From positions 1-38,451 of the forward strand of contig CAYNLK010000056.1 of NCBI GenBank assembly GCA_964398055.1: a DNA stretch of 38,451 nt. The letters are read 5' to 3'. Each line of letters starts with the position of its first letter. The first letter of the stretch is position 1. The notes beneath the pieces are model-generated. The model was not told where the DNA came from, did no database searches, and worked only from the letters and a program-made list of their open reading frames with translations. This document shows positions 1 to 6,635 of this stretch, piece by piece. A program made the translations under genes and the position numbers. Source of the DNA: CAYNLK01 sp964398055 (lineage in GTDB: Bacteria > Chloroflexota > Anaerolineae > 4572-78 > J111).

Positions 1-19
1 AAGGATACTTCTGATGGCC

Positions 20-226
20 TTACTGGTCAATTTTACATTGACAGACTACTAGCTTGGCCTGACCAAACCGTTCAATCGCCACCCAATCATCAGCCCCACA
101 GATAATCGCACAAACGGCGATAACGATAATGTCCAACAAGTGGTGTCGTTTGGTCCGATCTATCCGCGGATCGTCGACCTCGACAAAATGGTCAGTTAAA
201 CTGATTTTTGGTGATTCGGTCATCAT
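20..226 (-). pseudogene. ISAs1-family transposase, N-terminal remnant
   Basis: This encodes 68 residues that look like the start of an ISAs1-family DDE transposase. The conserved N-terminal block is visible: HFxEVDDPRIDRTKRHHLLDIIVIAVCAIICGADD, then a WVAIERFGQAK segment. Family members run to roughly 370 residues, but here the similarity stops after FGQAK and about ten unrelated residues lead to a stop. The start at 226 is supported by a strong GGAGGTAA box just upstream. The catalytic DDE residues are missing, so this copy cannot transpose. The break lies within about 50 bases of the window edge, so an assembly-end artefact is an alternative to true truncation. Confidence 0.75.
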
Positions 227-723
227 TTACCTCCAGACCCAATGATGACCTGATTATGGCTCCATCGTTCGCCTTTATCAAATTTAGATGCAATTGCCCA
301 AAATAGGACTCAAATGGGGGTTGACGTAATCCCCATTTCCATCTATACTTACATTATATTTTTCCACCTTCGATGCTGCTGCAACAAAATTCACCCAGAT
401 TCTAACTACACGCGTGTTTCAGACAGTACCGACCATCTTTCCTTTCCGAGTCAGTAAGCTATCTGCCTAAAATTAAATACTGGAATTGTTACTACTCAGC
501 ACCATGTTATTTCGAGGCCGTAGGCTTCGCCCTGAGGCTCAGCCCGAAGGGCTGAGAAATCCCTGAGTGGGCTGATTCAAATTCAAGGCCCCTTGGCATA
601 CTCATCCCGTTTTTACCAGACGCCAGGCTTTATTGCAGCGGCTTCAGGGATTACTCGCTGTCGTTCGAAATGACATGCCTGGGCAGTAACCCGAATTGTT
701 GATTGGTTTATGGAGACACAACG
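227..723. other. Gene-free leader with a palindromic repeat
   Basis: No credible gene is seen in these roughly 500 bases. A perfect hairpin sits at 538-556 (arms CTCAGCCC and GGGCTGAG, loop GAA). The stretch near 650-675 (ACTCGCTGTCGTTCGAAATGA) resembles dispersed intergenic repeats of metagenomic genomes. The region separates the transposase remnant from the kinase gene and presumably holds the kinase promoter, but I could not pick a convincing -35/-10 pair. Confidence 0.5.
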
Positions 724-3093
724 ATGGCTATCCCTAAACAAGTTATGAGTTGGATTGGCCACACAATCGGCGGGCGTTATCAGATCGAAGCCGTCCTCGG
801 CCAGGGTGGCATGTCAACAGTTTACAGGGCCAAAGATCTCAATTTACAGCGGGCCGTCGCTATTAAATTGATCCACGCCCATCTGTCCAATGATCCTACC
901 TTTGTGCGCCGCTTTGAGCAAGAAGCCGCCGCCGTCGCCCAACTCCGCCACCCGAATATCATCCAGGTGTATGATTTCAATCACGAGGGCGATGTCTATT
1001 ATATGGTGCTGGACTATGTGCCAGGCCGAACTTTGAAAGAGTGGCTCAAAATTCTCAACGAGGCCAAGCGCAAGATCCCCCTCGCCGAGGCAAGCCGGAT
1101 TATGGCCATTGTCTGTGAAGCCGTGGCCTATGCCCACCAACATGGGATGATCCACCGTGACCTCAAACCGGCCAACTTAATGCTGAACCCAAAAGGCCAG
1201 CCGGTCTTGATGGATTTTGGGGTAGCCAAGATGATGGGGGGGGAAGATTACACCGCCACCGGCACGATCATCGGTACCGCCAAATATATGTCGCCGGAGC
1301 AGGCCCGCGGGGAACATCCCGATGAACGCAGCGACATTTACTCCCTGGGCATCATGCTGTACGAGTTAGTGGCCGGCCAGCCCCCCTTTGACGCCGATAC
1401 CACCGTGGCCGTGCTGATGAAGCACGTCTACGAACCCGTGCCCGATATCCGCCAGATTCAAAGCAACATCCCGGATGAATTGGTTGAGATCATTGGCAAA
1501 GCCCTGGCTAAAGACCGGAAAGATCGCTACCAAAATGCCAGCCATATGGTTGCGGCCTTAAAATTGGTCAATCGCCTGGCCCAGACTCCTGCTCCGGCCG
1601 GAGACGCCCAGCAAACCGTCACCTCCAAAAAACGAAACGCCGTGGAATCCCCGCCGGTTACACCATTACCCCTCGCCGCCAAACCCAGTCTGGTCACCCC
1701 AACAGAGCCATCAACCCACCCAACCAGACGGAGCGGCTCGTTGTTCTGGTTGATTGGCGCAGCCGTAATGGCTCTCCTGCTCCTCTTTGGCTTTGGGGCC
1801 TACCTGGCATTCACCCAGCTCCGGCCAATTTCAAACCTGGGCGGCGGAGCGGCCCTGGCCCTCCGGCAACCCTTGCCCTCGGCTGCGGGCATGGTGCCGA
1901 TCAAAGCCGGTGTGTATACCGTGGGTCTGGATGGGCCGGACAAGGATCATGCCCCCACCCAGCAGGTCGAACTGGCTCAGTTTTGGATTGACCAGCGCGA
2001 AGCAACCCAGGCCCAATATGCCGAGTTCCTGGCTGCCACGGATAATCCGCCGCCCGCCGGTTGGCCAGGGGGGGAGATTCCGCCTGAGCAGGAAAAGCTC
2101 CCGGTCAAAGGAGTTACCTGGGACATAGCCGCGACTTATTGTGCCTGGGCCAATAAACGGCTGCCGACTGAGGCCGAGTGGGAAGTAGCGGCCCGGGGCG
2201 TCGATGGCCGGCTGTACCCGTGGGGCGACAAACAAAGCGCGGTCAAGCTGCCCCGTAATGAAACCTATCCGGTTGGCAGCAAGCTGACCAATCAAAGCCC
2301 CTTTGGGGTATTGGATATGGCCGGCAATGTTTGGGAATGGGTGGCTGAACCTTATGCCCCGGTCGCCGAGGGTAGCCAGGTATTGCGAGGCGGCGCCAAT
2401 GATTTTCTCAAGGATATGGCCTTCCGGCTGCAGGGCGACCCCAGCTCACCGACGATGATCGCCTGGGCCGGCCTGCGCTGCGCCGCCGATCAGGTAGAAT
2501 CGCTGCCTACCCAAATCGCCGATCAAAGCATCCTGTATGAAGATAACTTTGCCAACCCCGGCAGCGGCTGGCCCATCCGCTCGGAAGGCAGCCTCTTCTT
2601 TGGATATCACCCGCCTGATTTCTACCACGTGGAGGTCGGCACAGCCGATAACTACACCGCCGTGTCGCGGCCGCCGGCTTTTGACAATATCAACGCCGAA
2701 ACTGAGGTCTTGGTGGATCACACCGATACTGAAAACGGCGATTTCCGCTACGGTCTGGTGGTGCGCCGCAATGGCGACAACTATTATGCCTTTACGATCT
2801 CGTCTCGTCGGGGCAGTTGGCAAGTGCTAAGAAGTTCGGCCGCGGGGCTGGAAACTTTGGCCGAGGGCGCGGTTGAAACATTGCACGGCTTTGCGCCAAA
2901 GGGTTTTACCCCCGATAAAACTGATAGCCTGCAGGTCGAGGCCAATGGTAAGGATTTTGTTTTCCACGTCAACGGCCAAACGGTGGCCCAGTTGAGCGAC
3001 CCCGCGTATGCCGCGGGCGAGGTCGGCTTTTTTGTGGAAACCTCTGACGAAACCCTGGCCCATGTTCACTTCGATTCGTTGACGATCAGATAA
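724..3093 (+). CDS. Ser/Thr protein kinase fused to FGE/sulfatase-modifying-factor domain and C-terminal LamG-like domain
   Basis: A 789-residue membrane protein with a Hanks-type kinase at about 15-285. The glycine loop is GQGGMSTVYRAKD, the ATP lysine is K48 (VAIKL), the catalytic loop HRDLKPAN starts at H144, DFG is at 164-166 and SPEQ follows. A Pro/Thr linker leads to one membrane segment at about 340-365. Outside are an FGE-sulfatase (SUMF1-like) domain at about 388-630 (RLPTEAEWEVAARG, DMAGNVWEWV, VLRGGA) and a beta-rich LamG/concanavalin-like domain to the end. The fold order suggests a cytoplasmic kinase sensing an extracellular ligand. The FGE domain is probably a binding module rather than an enzyme; that is inference. 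The ATG at 724 is preferred over the TTG at 703 because GGAG lies 8 bases before it. The protein is followed by a tandem MITE pair. Confidence 0.93.
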   Translation: MAIPKQVMSWIGHTIGGRYQIEAVLGQGGMSTVYRAKDLNLQRAVAIKLIHAHLSNDPTFVRRFEQEAAAVAQLRHPNIIQVYDFNHEGDVYYMVLDYVPGRTLKEWLKILNEAKRKIPLAEASRIMAIVCEAVAYAHQHGMIHRDLKPANLMLNPKGQPVLMDFGVAKMMGGEDYTATGTIIGTAKYMSPEQARGEHPDERSDIYSLGIMLYELVAGQPPFDADTTVAVLMKHVYEPVPDIRQIQSNIPDELVEIIGKALAKDRKDRYQNASHMVAALKLVNRLAQTPAPAGDAQQTVTSKKRNAVESPPVTPLPLAAKPSLVTPTEPSTHPTRRSGSLFWLIGAAVMALLLLFGFGAYLAFTQLRPISNLGGGAALALRQPLPSAAGMVPIKAGVYTVGLDGPDKDHAPTQQVELAQFWIDQREATQAQYAEFLAATDNPPPAGWPGGEIPPEQEKLPVKGVTWDIAATYCAWANKRLPTEAEWEVAARGVDGRLYPWGDKQSAVKLPRNETYPVGSKLTNQSPFGVLDMAGNVWEWVAEPYAPVAEGSQVLRGGANDFLKDMAFRLQGDPSSPTMIAWAGLRCAADQVESLPTQIADQSILYEDNFANPGSGWPIRSEGSLFFGYHPPDFYHVEVGTADNYTAVSRPPAFDNINAETEVLVDHTDTENGDFRYGLVVRRNGDNYYAFTISSRRGSWQVLRSSAAGLETLAEGAVETLHGFAPKGFTPDKTDSLQVEANGKDFVFHVNGQTVAQLSDPAYAAGEVGFFVETSDETLAHVHFDSLTIR

Positions 3094-3100
3094 CATTTTG

Positions 3101-3325
3101 AAATCATTAGGGTGTGTTTCATCTGAGTTGAAATTGTAGGGCAAACTGTTAGTTTGCCGCTTTGGGACAAGCTAACAGCTTGTCCTACAACTGATTTGAA
3201 ACACACCCAAATCATTAGGGTGTGTTTCATCTGAGTTGAAATTGTAGGGCAAACTAACAGTTTGCCGCTTTGGGACAAGCTAACAGCTTGTCCTACAACT
3301 GATTTGAAACACACCCAAATCATTA
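3101..3325. repeat. Tandem MITE-like palindromic elements with 9-bp direct repeats
   Basis: Two 99-bp elements (3110-3208 and 3218-3316) lie head to tail. Each begins GGGTGTGTTTCA and ends TGAAACACACCC, an inverted terminal repeat. The 9-mer AAATCATTA occurs before, between and after them (3101-3109, 3209-3217, 3317-3325), like a target-site duplication. Each element contains two inner hairpins: GGCAAACT/AGTTTGCC and ACAAGCT/AGCTTGT. The copies differ mainly in the first hairpin loop, GTT in copy 1 and AAC in copy 2, which are reverse complements. There is no transposase, so this is a non-autonomous element. It lies between the 3' ends of convergent genes and could act as a two-way terminator. 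Confidence 0.85.
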
Positions 3326-3330
3326 AGCCG

Positions 3331-4578
3331 TCAGGAAGTTGGCAGGAAGAAACTAAAGCGACTCCCCTGGCCCACTTGACTCTCCACCCAGATCCGGCCG
3401 TGGTGGGCTTCGATGATCCGCTGGGCGATAGCCAGCCCCAGGCCGGCCCCGCCGGTCTCCCGGCTGCGGCTTTTTTCGCCGCGATAGAATTGCTCAAAGA
3501 TGTGCGGCAAATCCTCCGGGGCGATGCCTTCGCCGGTGTCGGTCACGTCCACCTGCACTCCCCTGGCGGCCTGCTTGGTTTGGAGCATGATGGCGCCATT
3601 GGCCGGGGTATGACGAATGGCGTTCTGCACCAGGTTGTAAAGCACCCGCTGGATTTTGGCCAGCTCAACCCTGATCAGCGGGACATCCTCGCCAAAAACC
3701 CCCTGCAAAGTGACCTTTTTAGCCCGGGCCTCAGCCTGGACAGACTCGATCACATCAGAGACCAGGTCATTGAGATTGACCGGCTCCAGGCGCAGTTGCA
3801 GTTGGGCGGTATCCAGTTGGGCCAGTTCGAACAGGTCATTGATCAAACCGGACAGGTTTTCGATCTGCAGGCGAATGGTGTGGTAGTAGCGTTGAACCGT
3901 GGTAGGATCGCTGACCACGCCGTCGGCCAGGGCCTCGATCATCGCCCGGACCGAGGTCAGCGGCGTCCGCAGATCGTGGCTGACCGCGGCCACCAAATCG
4001 CGGCGAGATTGCTCCAGCGCCTTTTGGCGTGAGAAGGACTGCTCCAGTTCATCGGCCATCATATTGAACGCCTCGGCTACTTCCGCCAACTCGTCTGGCT
4101 CGGTCAGCCGGAGCCGCGTCGAAAAGTCGCCGGCGGCGATTCGCTGGGCAGCCTGCTGCAGCAAATTAAGGGAGTGGGTTATACTGGCGGCTAACAGATA
4201 ACCGAAGGAGGCCGACAGGATGGCGGCAAAGATCAGCAGCAGCCCCAGCAGTAAAAAATCGTGGGTGGAGACAAACATCAACCGGGAGGTCACATAGATG
4301 TTGATAATGGCGATGACGATGCCCAGGCTGTAAGCCAGCAAAATCTTGTATTGGATGCTGTGCAGCCGTTGGCGTCCCACCCTGAAAACGACATAGCCCA
4401 GCAGCAACGAGGGAATACTGGACGTTAAGAGAAACTGGATCAGGTCTCGCAAATCGCCGGGGGGGGCTTGCATAATGTAAATAGCGATGATCAGCGCGAA
4501 CAAAAACGCCGCGGCCAGGCCCACCAGCGGGGACCAAAGCTCTTTCCAATTCAATCGAACGTTCATAGGACTCACCAT
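3331..4578 (-). CDS. Membrane sensor histidine kinase (HAMP, HisKA, HATPase)
   Basis: A 415-residue sensor kinase of a two-component system. Four hydrophobic segments at about 16-37, 46-67, 78-99 and 107-133 form the membrane part, with no large extracellular domain. HAMP follows at about 130-182 and HisKA at about 190-255. The phosphoacceptor is H201 in AAVSHDLRTPL. The HATPase domain shows an N box (NLVQNAIRHTP), DTGEGI and GAGLGLAI. It lies 132 bases downstream of an OmpR-type regulator on the same strand, so the two probably work together. A start at 4566 (MNVRLNW) has a better Shine-Dalgarno (GGTGAG) than 4578; either is possible. An inverted heptamer repeat sits between the two genes. 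The sensed signal is unknown. Confidence 0.93.
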   Translation of the reverse strand: MVSPMNVRLNWKELWSPLVGLAAAFLFALIIAIYIMQAPPGDLRDLIQFLLTSSIPSLLLGYVVFRVGRQRLHSIQYKILLAYSLGIVIAIINIYVTSRLMFVSTHDFLLLGLLLIFAAILSASFGYLLAASITHSLNLLQQAAQRIAAGDFSTRLRLTEPDELAEVAEAFNMMADELEQSFSRQKALEQSRRDLVAAVSHDLRTPLTSVRAMIEALADGVVSDPTTVQRYYHTIRLQIENLSGLINDLFELAQLDTAQLQLRLEPVNLNDLVSDVIESVQAEARAKKVTLQGVFGEDVPLIRVELAKIQRVLYNLVQNAIRHTPANGAIMLQTKQAARGVQVDVTDTGEGIAPEDLPHIFEQFYRGEKSRSRETGGAGLGLAIAQRIIEAHHGRIWVESQVGQGSRFSFFLPTS

Positions 4579-4618
4579 GATGTCAGTTAGGATGTTCCAG
4601 AATGTATGTCTTCCCCAA

Positions 4619-4683
4619 CGTATTACGTGTTACGTGGTGCGCAAGAGTTTTGATACGAAATACGCACCACGCCATACGGACAT
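4619..4683. repeat. Inverted heptamer array between regulator and kinase genes
   Basis: Units of 7 bp starting with CG (CGTATTA, CGTGTTA, CGTGGTG) are followed by a 16-bp spacer and then oppositely oriented units (CGAAATA, CGCACCA, CGCCATA). A perfect inverted repeat pairs CGTGGTGCG at 4633-4641 with CGCACCACG at 4663-4671. It lies inside the regulator-kinase transcription unit and could fold as an RNA hairpin that lowers kinase expression; that role is inference. Confidence 0.7.
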
Positions 4684-4710
4684 TGAATGAATTATCTCTC
4701 TGGAATAACC

Positions 4711-5418
4711 TTAATCTTCTGGAGCAAATCTATAACCCACGCTCCAAACCGTCAAAATAAGCTGGGGCCTGGTGGGGTTTTGTTCGATCTTCTCCCGCAA
4801 CCGCCGGACGTGTACCGTCACGGTGCTGGCGTCGCCAAAAAAATCATAGCCCCAGACGTTGTCTAACAGTTGGTCCCGGCTAAAAACCTGGCCGGGGTGG
4901 CTCAACAAGAACCAGAGCAAATCGAACTCTTTGGCGGTCAGGATCACTTCCTGGTTATCTGGCCGCCAGACCTGCCGCGTTGTTGGATTGACCGTCAACC
5001 CGGCCCGGCTCAACGGCTGCGCCTGCGGGTCGACCAGCGGTTTGGTCCCGGCCCGGCGCAGCACCGCCTTGACCCGGGCAACCAACTCTTTGGGACTGAA
5101 GGGCTTGGTGACGTAATCATCGGCGCCCAACTCCAGTCCCTGAATTCTATCGGCCTCTTCGCCCCTGGCTGTGAGCATGATAATAGGAATGTCCAGTTCA
5201 CTTTGGCGCAGCGCCCGCGTTACCTCGATCCCGTCAACCACGGGCATCATCAAATCGAGCACGATCAGGTCGGGGATCTTGCGCTCCAGGGCAGCCAGGG
5301 CGGCCTCACCATCCGCCGCCACCTCCACCTCAAAGCCGTCGCGGCGGAGGTACAATTCAACCACTTCTCGGATATTGGGTTCGTCGTCAACCACCAGAAT
5401 GCGTTTGCCTGTGCTCAC
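4711..5418 (-). CDS. OmpR/PhoB-family response regulator
   Basis: A 235-residue DNA-binding response regulator. The receiver domain (about 5-120) has the acidic pocket DDE at 11-13, the phosphoacceptor D55 in LIVLDLMMP, and the conserved lysine K105 in YVTKPF. The C-terminal winged-helix domain (about 135-232) carries LTAKEFDLLWFLLSHPGQVFSR and ends with the VRRLREKIE and TVWSVGYRF signatures of trans_reg_C. The start is GTG at 5418. It is transcribed ahead of the histidine kinase, its likely partner. Targets cannot be read from this window. Confidence 0.95.
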   Translation of the reverse strand: MSTGKRILVVDDEPNIREVVELYLRRDGFEVEVAADGEAALAALERKIPDLIVLDLMMPVVDGIEVTRALRQSELDIPIIMLTARGEEADRIQGLELGADDYVTKPFSPKELVARVKAVLRRAGTKPLVDPQAQPLSRAGLTVNPTTRQVWRPDNQEVILTAKEFDLLWFLLSHPGQVFSRDQLLDNVWGYDFFGDASTVTVHVRRLREKIEQNPTRPQLILTVWSVGYRFAPED

Positions 5419-5467
5419 AACTCTTTTGCCTCAATGTAAAATCCTAAAAAGTGAGTAACTGCTCAGG

Positions 5468-5565
5468 CTACACAGAGTTTCGTAGAGAATACGCAGAGGA
5501 AAGCCGAGAAAAATCTGATATTTTCTCTGCGGCTCTCTGTGTTCCCTCCGTGTGTCTCAGTGACC
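5468..5565. repeat. Imperfect inverted repeat of CACAGAG/CTCTGTG type
   Basis: A purine-rich arm with CACAGAG, GCAGAGG and CCGAGAAAA is mirrored by TTTTCTCTGCGGCTCTCTGTG. The centre is a perfect 7-bp hairpin, GAGAAAA (5506-5512) and TTTTCTC (5521-5527). It lies between the regulator start and the thioredoxin-like gene end. No gene is visible here. It may act as a terminator or a dispersed palindromic repeat. Confidence 0.6.
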
Positions 5566-5614
5566 TGAATAGCAGCACGAAAAGTTATATTCATCCCGTT
5601 TCACGCTTTACGAA

Positions 5615-6466
5615 TTACGATGCTTCCTCGGCCAGCAACGCCTGGATGATCTCCTCCTGCGGCCGGTAATCGCCTTCGCCAATATGGATATAACGGATCT
5701 GGCCGGCTTTGTCAACAAAGTAACTGGTCGGCCAGTAGCGATTGCGGTAGGCTCGCCAGGTGGCCCAATCGTTGTCAATCGCCACCGGATAGGGCGCCTC
5801 CAGGCGAACAATCGCTTCCCTGACGTTTTCAATCTCTCGCTCGTAGCCAAATTCGGGGGTGTGGACGCCGATAATCACCAGGCCAGCGTCGGCGTACTTT
5901 TGATGCCATTCCCTCAACGAGGGAATCACGTTCTTGCAGTTAATTCAGCCAAAGGTCCAAAACTCAACAATGACCACCTTGCCTTGCAAATCGGCCAATT
6001 TGAGCGGGGTCGAGTTCAGCCAGATCTCGTTGTGCAGTTCCGGCGGTACACCTTTGCTGGTCAAATTGGCCAAAAGCCGGCGCTGCGCCTCAGTGGGGAC
6101 TGACTGTTCCGGCGCAACCTCCGTGGTTTCTGCTTCATTCGCTGCTGGAGCGGCGGCAGCAACTTCCTCAGGGCGATCTTCCATTTCTTCTGCCTCAGCT
6201 TGGTCCGGTTTTGAATGGGTTGCGGCCAGTTCTTCGGCTTCGGTCTTGTCCGGCGCAACTGGCTGAACCATTGCCTCGGCTGTGACCGCAGCAACGACAA
6301 CTGCCGTCGTTTGGACCACGGTTGGCTCTGCCGGCACCGTCTCGTTTACCGCCGCACTCCGAACTTCACCAGAACTCCGGGGTAGCTCGACCGCGGCCCC
6401 GCTGCAAGCGGCCAGCAGTAAGGCCAGGCCAAGCCCCACTTGCCCCCAACGGCTTGCTTTCACCAT
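5615..6466 (-). CDS. Thioredoxin-fold (TlpA/DipZ-like) lipoprotein, probable selenoprotein with UxxC site
   Basis: Read through one in-frame TGA (5945-5947), this is a 283-residue lipoprotein. Residues 1-21 are a signal peptide with lipobox LLAAC (C21). Residues 22-130 form an Ala/Glu/Pro-rich linker and 135-283 a TlpA/DipZ-like thioredoxin domain. The domain reads VVIVEFWTFG, then the TGA as residue 174, then INCKNVIPSLREWH, with IIGVHTPEFGYE, PVAIDND and RYWPTSYFVDK downstream. Relatives carry CxxC here, so TGA replaces the first catalytic Cys. Similarity continues unbroken in the same frame on both sides. A hairpin fitting the bacterial SECIS rules lies 26 nt past the TGA. I read this as a periplasmic or extracellular UxxC thiol oxidoreductase. 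The alternative is a TGC-to-TGA nonsense mutation. The ATG at 6466 has a GGGAG box. Confidence 0.82.
5908..5926 (-). promoter_or_regulatory. Putative bacterial SECIS hairpin
   Basis: In the transcript, AUUCCCUC and GAGGGAAU form a perfect 8-bp stem closed by the 3-nt loop GUU. The loop begins 27 nt after the in-frame UGA at 5945-5947. As I recall the bacterial SECIS consensus, the loop lies about 16-37 nt after UGA, is short, and has a G in its first two positions; all hold. A weak outward extension after one mismatch is possible. The hairpin would recruit SelB with Sec-tRNA while coding for I-P-S-L-R-E. Confidence 0.75.
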
Positions 6467-6510
6467 CCTGAATTCTCCCTTCTGCTCTATGACTATTTGG
6501 TGAATTCAGG
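6467..6510. promoter_or_regulatory. Inverted repeat flanking the ribosome-binding site of the selenoprotein gene
   Basis: CCTGAATTC at 6467-6475 and GAATTCAGG at 6502-6510 are a perfect 9-bp inverted repeat with 26 bases between. The proximal arm lies exactly between the GGGAG box (6476-6480 on the complement) and the ATG at 6466. It could be an operator or an RNA hairpin masking the start. The role is inference. Confidence 0.5.
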
Positions 6511-6581
6511 CTAAAGCAGAAATATTACAATTTTCTTTCGTCTATCTCCGGTCAATGGTCAGGCAACGGCTGCTAGAATCA

Positions 6582-6620
6582 AAACACGCGCCGCCGGACT
6601 AACCGGTTCGGCGCGTGTTT
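6582..6620 (-). terminator. Terminator-like hairpin after the three-repeat exported protein
   Basis: Perfect 12-bp arms AAACACGCGCCG (6582-6593) and CGGCGCGTGTTT (6609-6620) surround a 15-base loop that can pair further (CCGG/CCGG). It sits 15 bases past the stop of the minus-strand gene, and on that strand the hairpin ends in a short T run (TTTTGATT). It could end transcription of that gene. Confidence 0.7.
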
Positions 6621-6635
6621 GGGCGTTCCACTCTC

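Noticed and set aside
3262..4032. A 256-residue plus-strand ORF
   Set aside because: It is antisense to the histidine kinase, starts inside the MITE pair and has no family features.
5945..5947. Reading the thioredoxin-like gene as a plain nonsense pseudogene
   Set aside because: Similarity is intact on both sides in the same frame, the TGA is exactly at a redox Cys, and a SECIS-like hairpin follows. It remains the main alternative.
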